Positions 42,699-54,156 of a stretch of 64,000 nt of DNA are shown piece by piece; within the stretch, counting starts at the first letter, position 1, and every line of letters begins with the position of its first letter. The stretch is taken from assembly GCA_018257865.1 (NCBI GenBank), contig JAEUBA010000017.1, positions 248,001 through 312,000 on the forward strand, written 5' to 3'. This stretch comes from Stereocaulon alpinum. Lineage: Eukaryota > Ascomycota > Lecanoromycetes > Lecanorales > Stereocaulaceae. The notes below the pieces were generated by a model. It made no database searches and was not told the DNA's origin. It saw nothing but the letters and a program-made list of their open reading frames with translations. The position numbers and the translations under genes were made by a program.

Positions 42699-45600
42699 TC
42701 AAGCACGACCACCTTTCCCACCAGCGTCCTTCTTGCGACGAGCAGCAGCCTCTCTCTGCTTCTTAGACAAATCTCGTTGCTTCTCCTCTGCTGTATCTGC
42801 CTGCTCTTTGGCTTTCTTCTCGAGAGCGATCGCAGCTGCGACGTTCATCTTAGGCTTGGTTGCCTTTGATTTCCCTTTCGTGGTCTCTGCGGAGCTCAAT
42901 GTAGGTTCCAGGACATTGGGGTCTGGATACGTAGGCTTGCCCTGCTCGATGGGCTTCTTGTCTGCGGGAGGTGTCTTTGACTGGGTATTTGGTATGGTGG
43001 GGCGTGTATTTTGTGAGTTATCACGAATTGCCGTACCTGAGTTGTCATCAAGGCTAGAGAGACCCGGCTGACCGAGGTCTTCGCTGCTGAATGAGAAAGT
43101 CGAGAGCTGAGGTGGACTGTAAGACTTGGGCGAAGTAGGAGAGCCGTATTGGTTCTGGACGTGATCTGCTTTGGCAGCGGTAGTATCGTGAACGTTTGCA
43201 CTCTGAGAATGTGCGGCGATCCCCTCAAGCTCGATGCTTTGAGCTACAGGATTGAGTCCTGACTGGTCTTTCTTGCGAGTAGGAGTCCCAGCTAATCCAA
43301 GCTCGAGTTCAGTCAGGCTAGAGGACTCAAATGTTTCCCACAATTCGTCACATGCTGTGTGTGGGGCGTTCGGTACCACTGCGTCTTCTGCGGATAACGG
43401 AGCCTTTTGCTGAGTGGAAACCTGGTTGCCAATAGGATGGTCATATTTGATAGATTGGTTGGAAGTTTGCATTTCCGTAGACGGAGGCGGAGCCCGAGCG
43501 TTGGTAGCGAAGCCGGGCGAGAAAGAGAATCCAGCGTGCGAATTTGCGATCTTCTCAGATGCTATCGCTGGGAGCGAAAGCGTCCGAGTGTGTATGGAAG
43601 GGAGACCGACCGATTTCGATACGCAGTCGAAGCTCTCTGAATGCGGCAAGTTGAAGGCTTCAGATGGTGTTGATGTATTTTTTGGTGTCTGGCGTCCAAA
43701 TGGGTCGGGTTTGATCTCCTTTCCATCAGAGTTTGTGTCGCTACCAGCTTGACCGAAACGAAGTATGTTCCCGTTACCCGATTCACGCTCAGCCTGGCCA
43801 AGCTCGGTATTCGTCTTGCCAGATGATGGATTAGCGTTTAGAAGGTCAATATATCTTGATTTCGTCTTTTCAGAGATTGTAGGATCCTGCTCTTCTTCAA
43901 TGCCCTGGACAGACTTCCTTAGCAGCATTGCGTCGGGTTTAGTGTCGACAGCGTCACTCACCAGGCTCTCGTTGCAATCATTTCCGACATAGTCACCATC
44001 GTCCACGAAGACTTGGTCTTGGTTGTCTTCCAAGTCTTCGCCTTCAAAGTCACTAGACGCTGCTAAGTCTTCTTCGGCTTCCGAATGGAGCTGACACGCA
44101 ACTGAATCTTCCCATGCCTGAAGGCGATCATTCTTTGCCTTTGCAATGTTGGCTAAAACGTCTTGGAGCCAAGCTTTGTCGTCTCGACTTGGGTGTAGGT
44201 TTCTATCAACATCAGTAGCCGCTGCCCCCTTAGTAGATGATATGATGGGGTCTTGATGAGCCACTTCGAATTCATCCCATTGGTTGGGACCGGGCGACGG
44301 CTTCGCCATGTATCCTTGGGGCGGCACTCCTTCCATAGGATCGGCTTCGAAGCTGCTAGCAGACTTCTTGCTGGAGAGGCTTGGGATATCATGAGCATGG
44401 CCGGATCGCTTGGGCCCTGCGTTTGCAGGATTCAGTTTGGGGTTGAGATCTGTCTCCTCGATTCCAAAGCCGTGGTTCGGTGTTGTCACATTGACGTTCA
44501 GTCCCGGTAAAACGTTTCTTAAGTCGTCATTCGTGACCATTTGCCCCTTGACCGAGCTGCCTGCCGCCAGAAGATCAAGTAACTCATAATTGGCGGGCCT
44601 AGGACGCTGGAAGACAGATCGAATCTCCGATGCCCCATTTTGCCAGTCCCCGCCGGAGATTTCCTTGCTCTTACCCGTTTTGGAGGGCGTGTTATCGTCT
44701 ATCGTGCCAGCGGCAGGACTGCTGTTCAGGGCATGATGGGATTGGTCTGGATAAAGCTGTCCTTTCGCGGCTTGCACATCCTTCACTGTACCGTCAGCAC
44801 TGATAGCGATTCCAATCGGTCCAAGTAAGCGCTCCTCGGCTTCTGCTATTTCTCTCTGCCTCCGAACGTTATGAGTCTCAGGTGACTCTTGGCATACTTC
44901 AGACTTGGGCGCTTTCACATCATATGCTTGGTCCAGAATCACATGATTGCTTCGATTCTCTTTTCCGGCCTCGCCTCCGGCTGCTTGGTCCTTTCCATTG
45001 CTCTCCTCCTCAATCTCTTCGTTGACCCATTTGACAATGTCTCGTTCGTCAAAGCCGACGTAGTAGGGGGCACGCTCGCATATCTTCTTATACTCTCCGT
45101 CCATGGCATAGATTCCCTGGTCTTTCAATGCCAGCGTCACCCGGACCATACGTTCAAAACAGTCTCCTGCTAATCCGCCAAGATCGTGTCTCACGGTTGC
45201 TATTTCTTTCTCGAGTGCCTTCAATTCGCCTAACTGCTCTATTCGCCCCTGGACAAGACGAAGGTATGACTCCGATAGCTTGACATGTTCACGCTTTTCG
45301 CTCTCATACTCTGTTTCGAGAAAGTGGTAGGACGATTGAAGAAGACCGAGCTGTAGACCCATGTCATTGATGTTCCCGCAGAGCCGGGTATTCTCCGCCC
45401 TCAACGCGGCCGTTCCGGCATCGTTCCTAACCATGCCCTTTTTCAGAGATTGCGATTTATTCTCCTTGAGACAATCAAGCTCGTACCGGAGTCCTCGAGC
45501 TACTCTCGCTGCCCGTTGAAGAGCGATATCATTGTCTTTGATAAGTGCCTCCTTTTCGGTCCTAAGTGTTGTGGCGGCCAGTTTGTAGGCTTCCATCTTA

Positions 45601-46322
45601 GAGTAAGCCATGTCCATACTGATTTGGAGCTGGTGTTCCACACCATTTGCATTCGCAGGGTCTGAATTGAGTTTCACAGAGTCTTGCGTCGCATCTTGCA
45701 GGTCCGGGTTAGCCACCATGGATTTATGGCAAGAATCCTCGATTCGGTGTGTAAATGACGCCAAGTCTAAAGCTGCCAAAGAGTGCTTCCTTGACCCTCC
45801 ACCAGGAGAGTTGACAAGTGTCAAGGCGTCAGAGGAGTCCGAAATATTACGGCTGTGCCCGTTAGGAAGAGCATTCGAAGGATCTGCCCGCTTTGTACGC
45901 CTCGATTTGTCGAACGCAAGCTCATTTAGACTCTGCTGATGTGACTTGTCTACATAGCGCGGACCTGGACAAGGGGACACGGGTGGAACGAAATGGTCTT
46001 TCGAGATGATACCTTGATCTTTCAAATGCGGAGACTTGCATTCGTCACCTGTTGATGCAGGAGATGACTTTGCAGCCTCGCCGTTGGTGACGGTCTTGTT
46101 TGTTTCGCATACTGTGTTGAAATCAATAGCTGCATAGGTCACACCTGGTGCAGGGATAGTACCTGTAGCCTGCGGTGGCTTGACGACCTTAGCATCGACT
46201 GAGAACTCTGTATTGGTACTGGTGGCTTTGGTATCGACATCGCGCATTGTAACATTGAGAGGACCCGACACTGGCATCGTGATAGAGATTGCCGGTACGG
46301 CCGTGTAAAGATCATCCTTCAT
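42699..46322 (-). CDS. Large coiled-coil protein of a local family (member 3)
   Basis: One exon of 1207 codons. The N-terminal ~220 residues are Ser/Thr-rich and disordered-looking. Residues ~225-395 form a coiled coil (YSKMEAYKLAATTLRTEKEA onward, ending in LKALEKEIATVRHDL). Then follows the family block FERMVRVTLALKDQGIYAMDGE and later NVRRQREIAEAEERLLGPI, matching members 1 and 2. The long acidic, Ser/Asn-rich remainder ends in a basic helix (KKQREAAARRKKDAG), comparable to the tail of member 2. About twice the length of the other members, mostly through the disordered C-terminal half. Function unknown. An ATG at the very start (MKDDLYTAVP) is used; no competing upstream Met. Confidence 0.8.
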   Translation of the reverse strand: MKDDLYTAVPAISITMPVSGPLNVTMRDVDTKATSTNTEFSVDAKVVKPPQATGTIPAPGVTYAAIDFNTVCETNKTVTNGEAAKSSPASTGDECKSPHLKDQGIISKDHFVPPVSPCPGPRYVDKSHQQSLNELAFDKSRRTKRADPSNALPNGHSRNISDSSDALTLVNSPGGGSRKHSLAALDLASFTHRIEDSCHKSMVANPDLQDATQDSVKLNSDPANANGVEHQLQISMDMAYSKMEAYKLAATTLRTEKEALIKDNDIALQRAARVARGLRYELDCLKENKSQSLKKGMVRNDAGTAALRAENTRLCGNINDMGLQLGLLQSSYHFLETEYESEKREHVKLSESYLRLVQGRIEQLGELKALEKEIATVRHDLGGLAGDCFERMVRVTLALKDQGIYAMDGEYKKICERAPYYVGFDERDIVKWVNEEIEEESNGKDQAAGGEAGKENRSNHVILDQAYDVKAPKSEVCQESPETHNVRRQREIAEAEERLLGPIGIAISADGTVKDVQAAKGQLYPDQSHHALNSSPAAGTIDDNTPSKTGKSKEISGGDWQNGASEIRSVFQRPRPANYELLDLLAAGSSVKGQMVTNDDLRNVLPGLNVNVTTPNHGFGIEETDLNPKLNPANAGPKRSGHAHDIPSLSSKKSASSFEADPMEGVPPQGYMAKPSPGPNQWDEFEVAHQDPIISSTKGAAATDVDRNLHPSRDDKAWLQDVLANIAKAKNDRLQAWEDSVACQLHSEAEEDLAASSDFEGEDLEDNQDQVFVDDGDYVGNDCNESLVSDAVDTKPDAMLLRKSVQGIEEEQDPTISEKTKSRYIDLLNANPSSGKTNTELGQAERESGNGNILRFGQAGSDTNSDGKEIKPDPFGRQTPKNTSTPSEAFNLPHSESFDCVSKSVGLPSIHTRTLSLPAIASEKIANSHAGFSFSPGFATNARAPPPSTEMQTSNQSIKYDHPIGNQVSTQQKAPLSAEDAVVPNAPHTACDELWETFESSSLTELELGLAGTPTRKKDQSGLNPVAQSIELEGIAAHSQSANVHDTTAAKADHVQNQYGSPTSPKSYSPPQLSTFSFSSEDLGQPGLSSLDDNSGTAIRDNSQNTRPTIPNTQSKTPPADKKPIEQGKPTYPDPNVLEPTLSSAETTKGKSKATKPKMNVAAAIALEKKAKEQADTAEEKQRDLSKKQREAAARRKKDAGGKGGRA

Positions 46323-47424
46323 GTGTCAGTATCTCGTTAGGCAAAAGTGTATAGGCAGATGTTTTACTTCATATTCTTTGTATAGCACGTTTCTTGTACG
46401 CTTCACGTACCATGCTCCTGTTTTGCCGACGCACCTAGCCACCTCCTTCGTAGAGGTGTTAGGTAGTGGCCAGGAGATCACTTTCTGGAGCCCGAACATG
46501 TTGCTTTATCTGCAAGCTGCATGGGAAGATGAAGTTGTATGATGGAAGAATGGATATGGGATGTCAGTTGGAAGAAGTGTGAGTGTTGGGATTAGATGGG
46601 TCCCCGACGTTATCGATGGCGGGGATGTTGATGGTTTGTGATTATGTTGAGGGTGAGTTGATGTAGTTTGAAGTGGGTACAGGCTCTGTGTTGAGTAGGT
46701 GGGTGTTTGGTGAAGGTGTTGTTGGTGTGGTGTGGAAGGATGAAGAAAGAGAACAGCGAGGAAGGTTCTTTTCAGCATTCGAAGTTCAACACAAGATACG
46801 CGTCCGCAGTGACCGTCATGTCGGCGCGAACCACTGAATGCAGATGAATCCAGATGGGGGCCGGATACCTTGTGTTGTGTCTACGTAAACACCTAGGTGC
46901 GTTCTACACAGGTGCGAACCGGGACGGCAGCTATGAATGAGTGTTCAAAAAACCAGTAGTAGCGTTCGTGTTTGAGAAATTCATTGCTGTGTTCTGGGCA
47001 ATAGAAATGCTCATGATCACTGATTGGGACTAATAATTCACATATTCGAAAAGTAAAGATCAGGGAGGAAGGTAATAACTCAGACCGGATTCCTGGAACG
47101 TCTCCATCGTTGTGCGCTTTTCTAAGTCTTGCTTCAGCAGCCTTCCGGTGCGGCTTAGCGTTGTGTTCGAATACCCTACAGCATAAACTCGCATCTAGGC
47201 ACTGAACGCACAGCGTTGATCATGTCCAAGTTGATCTGTATCTAGCGACTATATCAGCATTGCACCATCTCGAAAATTGTAAAAGGCTATATTAGTAAAT
47301 ATTTCACAATCTCAATCGTAATCTATTTAAAACTTGGAAGAATGGGACTTTCCACGCTCACCGTGATGAACGCTCAGAACCTACTTTCCCATGCAAAGAC
47401 TGGCTAGCGTAGATCGTGCTTGAC
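46323..47424. other. Intergenic region
   Basis: Upstream of the coiled-coil gene (-) and downstream of the F-box gene (-). The first 450 bases are T/G-rich on the plus strand, i.e. CA/CT-rich promoter-like on the minus strand. No gene seen. Confidence 0.45.
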
Positions 47425-49351
47425 CTAGTCTTGCGAGCCTCGGGGTTGGCTTTTGGTCTCCCAGATCCCCTGGTCGCCGCCCTCATAACCGTAGGTCAGT
47501 CGAATCACGCGCTTAGGTTTGGTGTCGCGCCAAAACCCACATCGCCCACAATGGGTTATGAGTGGAACCGTCATGTTCGGCGACCTCTTGTGGAAAACCG
47601 CGATGTCCAGTGAGAGTTTCTCGAATTGTGCACCCTTCTTGTCGGCTAAAAGACGCTTTATCCACGCAAGAGCATCGCTCTGGGTTTTCTCTACGGTTAC
47701 CTGCTGACTTTCACGGTGCATGTCACCAAAGAATGAAGCGGAGACTGTCAGTCGACGCAGATTGCGGAACTTGGTAAGGGTATCTGCAGTGAAGTCTTGC
47801 TGTATGGTGATCAGCCTCATATCCTTTTATAATGCGTCAAGTGATACAAGAATTGACTTACCTGTACTTGGAGCGCTAGAACCCCGTCGTCCAGTGTCAA
47901 TTCCATCAGATTCGGGCAGGACTGCAGGGTAAGCAAATCCTCCTTCCAATCTCTGACCAGATCTTTGTAGCGATCGTCATCGCGTGACCAATGCCCTTGA
48001 AGATCTAAAGATCTCAAGCTTTGCCCATGAGTGGCTATTGCTCGGACGCAGTTTGCCATGGAATCTATATTGCGGTTATCGTGTAGACCACGATTGATTC
48101 TGATGCCCAACTTCTCAGGGGACAGAATAAGGCGTACAAGCTTGCATAGGAGACCGTTCGCCTCGTCCCAGTTTAATGGTTCGCGTACGAAAAAGCTGTC
48201 ACTGACAAAGGTCTTCAGGTGCAAAAGGTTCTCTGGGGGCACGGTGCGTAAGAATGGTAGTATTGTAACCCTTATCAACTCCAGATGAGTGATCTTGGTC
48301 CAGTCCCAGAACGTCACCGCCGTGATAGCAGAGAACTGCCAGTCGTATCCGTGTAATACCAGCTCTTCCAACGCAGGTAAGCGATCGGTGGCGGAAAGGT
48401 TGGAGTCTGACATTGTGGCTTCGCTTTCAAAGGCCTTCAGGTGGAGGACTTTCATCTGCTTCATACTGAGGAGTAACTTCTTGACCTCGAGGCCGTCAAG
48501 TTCGGGATCTGCGTGGCCCTTGTACCATTCCACGATTTTAAGAGACATCACTTGGGAGTCATGCAGTGCTTCAACTTGTGGCATTTGCCATTTTTGTGTT
48601 TCTAGATTCTCGATGTAGATCCGCAGGGTAGGCCATATGTTTCGAAAGCGAGCCAAGTGCAGTAGGAAAGCGTCCATGCTAGCTGCACGACTCATTGTTG
48701 AACCACCGGTCTTCCTGCTGAAATCAGGGGCTGTTCTCCTACCGCGGTAAGTTATGCTGTTATCGTCAGCTGGGTACTTTCCCTACGCAGATAATATTCA
48801 GAAGTACTGTGAGGGCGATTGACTTACGTGAGAGAGCGAAAGCTCGCAAGGGATAGGAGTAGCTTTTGAAGATTCTTTTCATAGAAATCTTGCTTGATCA
48901 TGATATGCTGAGCATAACGGCTGACGTCTCGTTTGACTTGCAATTTGTAGCTGCTGGCGGTCTCATAGTTGTAGTCACAGGGACTGAAGTCCACGATCTG
49001 ACGATTTAACACGACGCGGCGGTACGAGATGGGAAGAACGAGGTCGTTGAATTGTTTCGATACAAGTCGTAGACTCGAAATGGAAGAATGGCTATCGAGT
49101 AAATCCTCGAATATAATGATGAGAATTTCCGGTGGAAGCTTTGAATAGGTCTTGAAAAGCTTATCAGATGACGTGGGTGTGCCTGCATGCGATGCATTCA
49201 ATGTCAGGCCCGCCATGTCTCGAATAGGATCGGGTAACAAGAACTGTGGCTCGTCAAATTTCGAAGAAAGATGATTTGTTGAGGAAATCTGAAGGATGGA
49301 AGAGGACGGACAGAGAAGGCACACGGCTATAGCCCTGGCTTGATGACACAA
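47425..49351 (-). CDS. F-box protein with leucine-rich C-terminal region (paralogue C)
   Basis: Three exons, 49351-48828, 48717-47862 and 47823-47425, about 592 residues, close to paralogue A (598). Introns: 110 nt (GTAAGT to TTTCAG) and only 38 nt (GTAAGT to AAAAG). Both keep frame, and without the short one the frame closes seven codons later. F-box at about residues 72-112 (LPPEILIIIF, LRLVSKQFNDLVL). The middle has the family segments THLELI and LPALEELVLHGYDW. The end has WIKRLLADKKGAQFEKL. Role as for paralogue A: substrate adaptor of an SCF ubiquitin ligase, substrate unknown. The Met at 49216 (MAGLTLNASH) is an alternative start. Confidence 0.8.
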
Positions 49352-51001
49352 AACAGTGTGATGAGCATTTCCAACAATGACTCAACCAAAAGACACACCC
49401 CGAGGTGCGGTGGCTGAATGACACAAAATTACGGGATAAGCATGTCACTAAACTCATCGCACGAAGGCAACTTCATGGTGTCGAAAGTCACGAAGATGCG
49501 GCTTTAAATGGCGATCTCATGAAGTCCAAGTACGTGACTGCCAGGAGATTACTTCCAGATGTTACGGTTATGTATATACCAACCAAGACGTTATACGACA
49601 AAGTAGTCGGTCACAGGGTATTCGACACTTCTCTAGCGCACGTAATTTAGGATCGTCGCTAAAGAACAACTGTCTCGGTATTGGCGGTGAATGCGTCGTG
49701 GGGAAAGCCTGAATAGCTGAATATAGTGACGGGACGGAGAGGCCAGAATTGAAGATCTTTCGAATGCATTGTCCCCTGAGGATGATGATGTCAACGGCTT
49801 ATAGCCCTTATGACGCGGGAGGTAATCGATTTCGTTTCACCAAAACCGTGTATGCCTTCCGATAAGTCAGACTAGCCTCGTCACACCGGTGCCGTCAACG
49901 TGAAGATGTGTTGGACCGTACGTCAGCTATATTTGGACGGAATGTTGTGACCACATGAGACATACAACAAGAGTCGCTACGAAACCAGCCTAGTATCCAA
50001 AGCGTAGGCTCCCACTGAGCAGTAACGTTCCAGCATGCCTCGATCGAGTCTTTTTAAGATGTCTGCAGGTCGCGTCCGTCCTTCAAAGTAGGGTATACGA
50101 ATGCGTATCAGAGGTTAGGAGTAGGCACTGCCGAATTCTCGGACGATATCATGTAGGAGTATGATTCATAAGTCAAAGCTCTGTTGTTATGGGCGTAGGC
50201 ATGGCTTCTTGTTGGGTGGCTAGGGAGACATGTCCTAATTAGCTCAGGAGGAGACTCACAGTGACAGGGTTTCGAAGAGGAAGCATTGTTGGGCTTACGG
50301 GATATACTGACAGTATATATCTGTTCAGAAGGAGATACGTGTTCGGTCCAGAAGAAAATGTAGAAACTGGATCTATTGCAGTCATGCACATGAGATACAG
50401 TTCTAAGGTGTTCTGCTGCATAGCTTACGCACTCATACTTATGGTTTTGGAACGCATCATCCCTTTATAATCTGGTCAGCTGCAACAAAACACTGCTGGA
50501 TCCTGCAGGATTCTGAGTTCGTGTCTCGAAATACGCCAGTAACGTACGATTTCCCTCGACTTTTGAGATGGAACAGCTCGCATCTAGGTCTTCCTGGCAT
50601 AGCGGTAGTTGCATAGTGATACATTACGCGGTGGAAGTTGGCAGACTAATCTTCAAGAGAAGGCCACCCGAACGCTCTATGGAAATGAGACCCGCTCCTA
50701 ACTGAAGCTCCAGGAAGCCGCCGAGCTTTTTGCCACGGGAAATGGGGTTTTCAACTTTCATTATGGTCCAACGATCCTGACTGTTGACGAGGATCCTGGT
50801 TGTCAGAGATTATACTAACAATAGCCGCTGGGTCGGTGCTTGCAAATCACACTAACTCTAAGCGGTAAGCGGAAATCACATCTACCAAGTCTCGCCACTC
50901 CTTGCCGTACGCTAGCTTCAGTCTAAACAAACGACCTCCCCGCGATGGATTACTAGCGTCTACGTTGCATAGGTATGACTGAAAAATCATGAAATGACTT
51001 G
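49352..51001. other. Intergenic region
   Basis: Normal composition; short frames on both strands but none with protein-like composition or splice support. No repeats noticed. Confidence 0.4.
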
Positions 51002-53308
51002 TTAAAAGGTAATGGTGTTATCTGAGCTCTCGTCTTCTGCTCGAGGCCCATAGTATGCGCCGTCCCCTTCCGTCAGCTGAACGTACTGCTCTTCATGCCC
51101 CCGTTGGCCTTCGTCCTGTCCATCTAACAGCTTCTGAAGCCTAACGTTCTCGCGCTCAGCTATTCTCAACCGATACCTAATATCCGCAGCCTTCTCGTTC
51201 CAGATCTCATCATGATCGTGGACGTAGCAGAAACCATCACGGGTCTCGTGTATCTGGTCAAAATATTGAGCGGCTAACGATCGCTCTTGTTGTAGGTTCT
51301 TCTGTAGGTCGACGATTTCAGCCTCTTTGGTCTGCAGCTCCTCCCATGTGCTGGTCTCACAACCGTCTTGAATGAGACGTTGAAGTTCCTTGTCTCTCGA
51401 GCTGATTTGGTCATGAAGACGGGCTCTCTCTCCTTCCCACACTGCAGTCTCAATCTCAGCAGCATGCTCGAGTCTGCTCTTGTGAAGTTCAAGCCCGTTT
51501 GTCTCGGCTTGTAGGTGGCGCTGTATCTCCGTCATGCTCTCAGTAGCAGCTTCCAGTTCGGCTATCTTCTGTTTGAACGTCACTGTCTCCTCGATCACCT
51601 TTTGCAGACGGCACTCGCGCTTCTTTGACATAGATATCAGACGAACATTGTCTTGCCTCAGAATCTCGCTATCCTTAGCAAGTGCTTTCGCGACGTCATC
51701 GTGAAATATCTTTGCTTTGAACATTGCGAAGACCTCCTCGTTTTGCTGCTGGATGTTATCTCTGTTCATTCTCACTGACTTGAGGTTCTTCTTGAGGACG
51801 ACCTTTTGGTCTTCCAGGAATTGTTTTTGTCCTACGAAATGATCCCTGTCGAACGCTCTCCCCTTTCTCTCTGCATCCAGTAGACGCACGGCCTCGTTAT
51901 ACTGCTTCCGGAGATTCTCAAAAGCCTCGTCCTTACGTTTGAGACGCCCGTCTATCTCGGCAGTCCGCGCAGGATCCTCGTCCTCAAGACTTGCACGATA
52001 AAACATGTTCTGGAGGTGAACCATGCCGACTTCCAGGACAGCGGCCTTCCGCTCAGCTTCTGCTCGTATGGCGTCGTCTTCAGCCTTTGCCACTTCTTTG
52101 CGCAGGTTGGTCAAATCATCGAGGAGCGCTTGGACTTGGACCTCCGCGCTCTGGTTGTTGGTCCGCAAATTCTGGACCTCGCCTTTCAACTCGCAAACCA
52201 TATTAACTGCGGAGTCGGTGGTTTTAAGCTCGTCCAATTGCTGCTTTAAATTCTGCGTTATTGGCAATAAGCTGTCGATGGTATCTTGACGGTCTTGAAG
52301 GTCCCGTTCCGCTTTTTCCTTGAGTGCGGCCAGCTCTTTCCTCAACGCTTTCGACTCTCCCTTTGCTTTCGTTGCGTCTCGAAAATTCTTGGCTCTTTGA
52401 TCTTTTTCCACTCCTAGCTTCCTCTCTAATTCAGCTTTGAGCTCGATCCACTCCGCTTCCAGGGCCTCAACATGTAACTGTAAGTCGTCGAATTGACGCT
52501 GGAGGTCATCTCGCTTATCTTCGAGGTCACTTACCTCGTTGTGATTTTCCGCCTTCGTAATTGAGATAGCCAATTTCATCTCAGCGATCTCAGCTTGTTG
52601 CTTTGCCACCTCAGTCTGGTACTTTCGTGTATCAGCTTTGCGGTCTAAGGCTTCTTCTTGGTACCCCGCGGCTTTAGTGGCCTCGTCTTGCCACCATCTC
52701 TTCATCCAGTTCGTCAAAGCCATCCAGTCGGCCTCGTCAGCTGCTTCTGCTTCCGTCTTGAGCTGGTCAACCCACGCTTGGGTGGACGCTAAGCTGACTC
52801 GTTGGCAAGTGTTGTTGTTGCCTTTGGCCTGATGCTTAGGATCGTGTAGTCCCTCAGCCAAGACTCTCGCTGCTTGCGCCAGCAGGCCAATGAGAGCCGC
52901 AGTAGTTGGTGCGCGTGCCTGTGGCTCTGAAGAGCCATATGAAATGACGTTTGTGTCTTCACGAACTACATGTTGTTCTGCGAGAGAAGATTCTTGTCCC
53001 GCTAAAAGAGAGCATGAGCAAGGTTCGCGGAAGCTTTTCGATATCCACCTACCTTGAGCTTGACACACTGTTCTGTCACTTCTACATGCCTTCTTCTCCG
53101 TCTTGAATATTCCCCTAACACGGCCACCGAGCTTTCTCAGCAAGCCCTTCTTGGCAACCACTGCTGCTGGTTCCGTTTTCGATGTGGTGAACTTCATGTT
53201 GGCTATGTATTCGACAGTCCTCCGCATTGAAAACTGATAGGGAAATTGTACTGATAGTGGAGAAGGACTAGGATGCCAGAGCAAAGAAAGGAGGTGCTTC
53301 ACCATCAA
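51002..53308 (-). CDS. Long coiled-coil protein (SMC/myosin-tail-like)
   Basis: Two exons, 53308-53053 and 53001-51002, about 751 residues. The 51-nt intron (GTAGGT to TTTTAG) is a multiple of three without stop, so it could be missed. A Met at 53197 (MKFTTSKTEP) is an alternative and perhaps better start. A basic N-terminal part (KKGLLRKLGGRVRGIFK) could be a membrane- or nucleic-acid-binding helix. From about residue 190 to near the C terminus the protein is almost continuous heptad repeat, rich in Glu, Lys, Leu and Gln. No ATPase motif. It lacks the clear family block of the other three coiled-coil genes, so kinship with them is unproven. Structural or tethering role likely. Confidence 0.75.
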   Translation of the reverse strand: MMVKHLLSLLWHPSPSPLSVQFPYQFSMRRTVEYIANMKFTTSKTEPAAVVAKKGLLRKLGGRVRGIFKTEKKACRSDRTVCQAQGRWISKSFREPCSCSLLAGQESSLAEQHVVREDTNVISYGSSEPQARAPTTAALIGLLAQAARVLAEGLHDPKHQAKGNNNTCQRVSLASTQAWVDQLKTEAEAADEADWMALTNWMKRWWQDEATKAAGYQEEALDRKADTRKYQTEVAKQQAEIAEMKLAISITKAENHNEVSDLEDKRDDLQRQFDDLQLHVEALEAEWIELKAELERKLGVEKDQRAKNFRDATKAKGESKALRKELAALKEKAERDLQDRQDTIDSLLPITQNLKQQLDELKTTDSAVNMVCELKGEVQNLRTNNQSAEVQVQALLDDLTNLRKEVAKAEDDAIRAEAERKAAVLEVGMVHLQNMFYRASLEDEDPARTAEIDGRLKRKDEAFENLRKQYNEAVRLLDAERKGRAFDRDHFVGQKQFLEDQKVVLKKNLKSVRMNRDNIQQQNEEVFAMFKAKIFHDDVAKALAKDSEILRQDNVRLISMSKKRECRLQKVIEETVTFKQKIAELEAATESMTEIQRHLQAETNGLELHKSRLEHAAEIETAVWEGERARLHDQISSRDKELQRLIQDGCETSTWEELQTKEAEIVDLQKNLQQERSLAAQYFDQIHETRDGFCYVHDHDEIWNEKAADIRYRLRIAERENVRLQKLLDGQDEGQRGHEEQYVQLTEGDGAYYGPRAEDESSDNTITF

Positions 53309-54156
53309 AGTGTTGGCAATGTAATAACTCAGGCCGCTGAGGATGAATTACAGACCGAATAAGCTGAGGCCTCTCCCTAGTTGCCAAGAAGTAGTGATGA
53401 AGTTGCTGTGTTTGGTGGAGAGACTCAAGTTGGTGTCAAGTTGTTTGACTGATGGTGGAAGGAAGGTCGAGGGGAGAGGCATGCCAGATCTAGAGAAATA
53501 TCAGGGCCATAACACCTCAGCTGCAGAGTCCTAGACTCCTATAAGCGCCTCACGCTATCAGAAGTGTAATGGAAGTAGCCACCTTGCTAAAATAGGCGAA
53601 AAGTGTTACCTCGATGGCGAAGTTGTGTTACTCCGGCCCAGTGTACCGAGAGACGCAGAGCACACACAACACAGGTCGGTTGCGAGGCTCCTGGTTTGCT
53701 ATTTCCAAGAAGGCATGTGGATTAACGCTCAGTGTGAAGAAGCGAAGATGGCAGTTGGAAAGATCTTAGCAACGGTAGCCTCTGTATATATTTATATGTA
53801 TCAGCACGATACATATAATAGAACAACCAGGGGTGAGCAGCAACGGAATGTATATGTCTAAAGAGAGTCTTTACAGCCGGATTTGTGAGTAAGTGAAGAA
53901 CAGAAAGATTCATCACCCTTGGTTACGGACGGCAATCAACCTTTTATTAGCCTTGTAACACCTATTACCCCAGTCTGGCAATCTCCACACAATCATTGTT
54001 CAGCCTATGAGGGGCCTGCAGTTCCCGTAGTACACGCAGTGAATTATTTTAGTTCGTATCTAAGTCGATCAAGTTATCCTGGCTGCTAAACATCAAAATC
54101 AAGATACCAAACTAACACTTCCTTCTCCCCGAAAGCACTCAAGGAGCAACTACCAT
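53309..54156. other. Intergenic region
   Basis: No supported gene. A short AT-rich palindromic stretch TATATTTATATGTATCAGCA lies near 53786. Confidence 0.4.

Noticed and set aside
42562..43071. Plus-strand frames over the large coiled-coil gene and other coding exons
   Set aside because: Antisense shadows of strongly supported minus-strand coding sequence.
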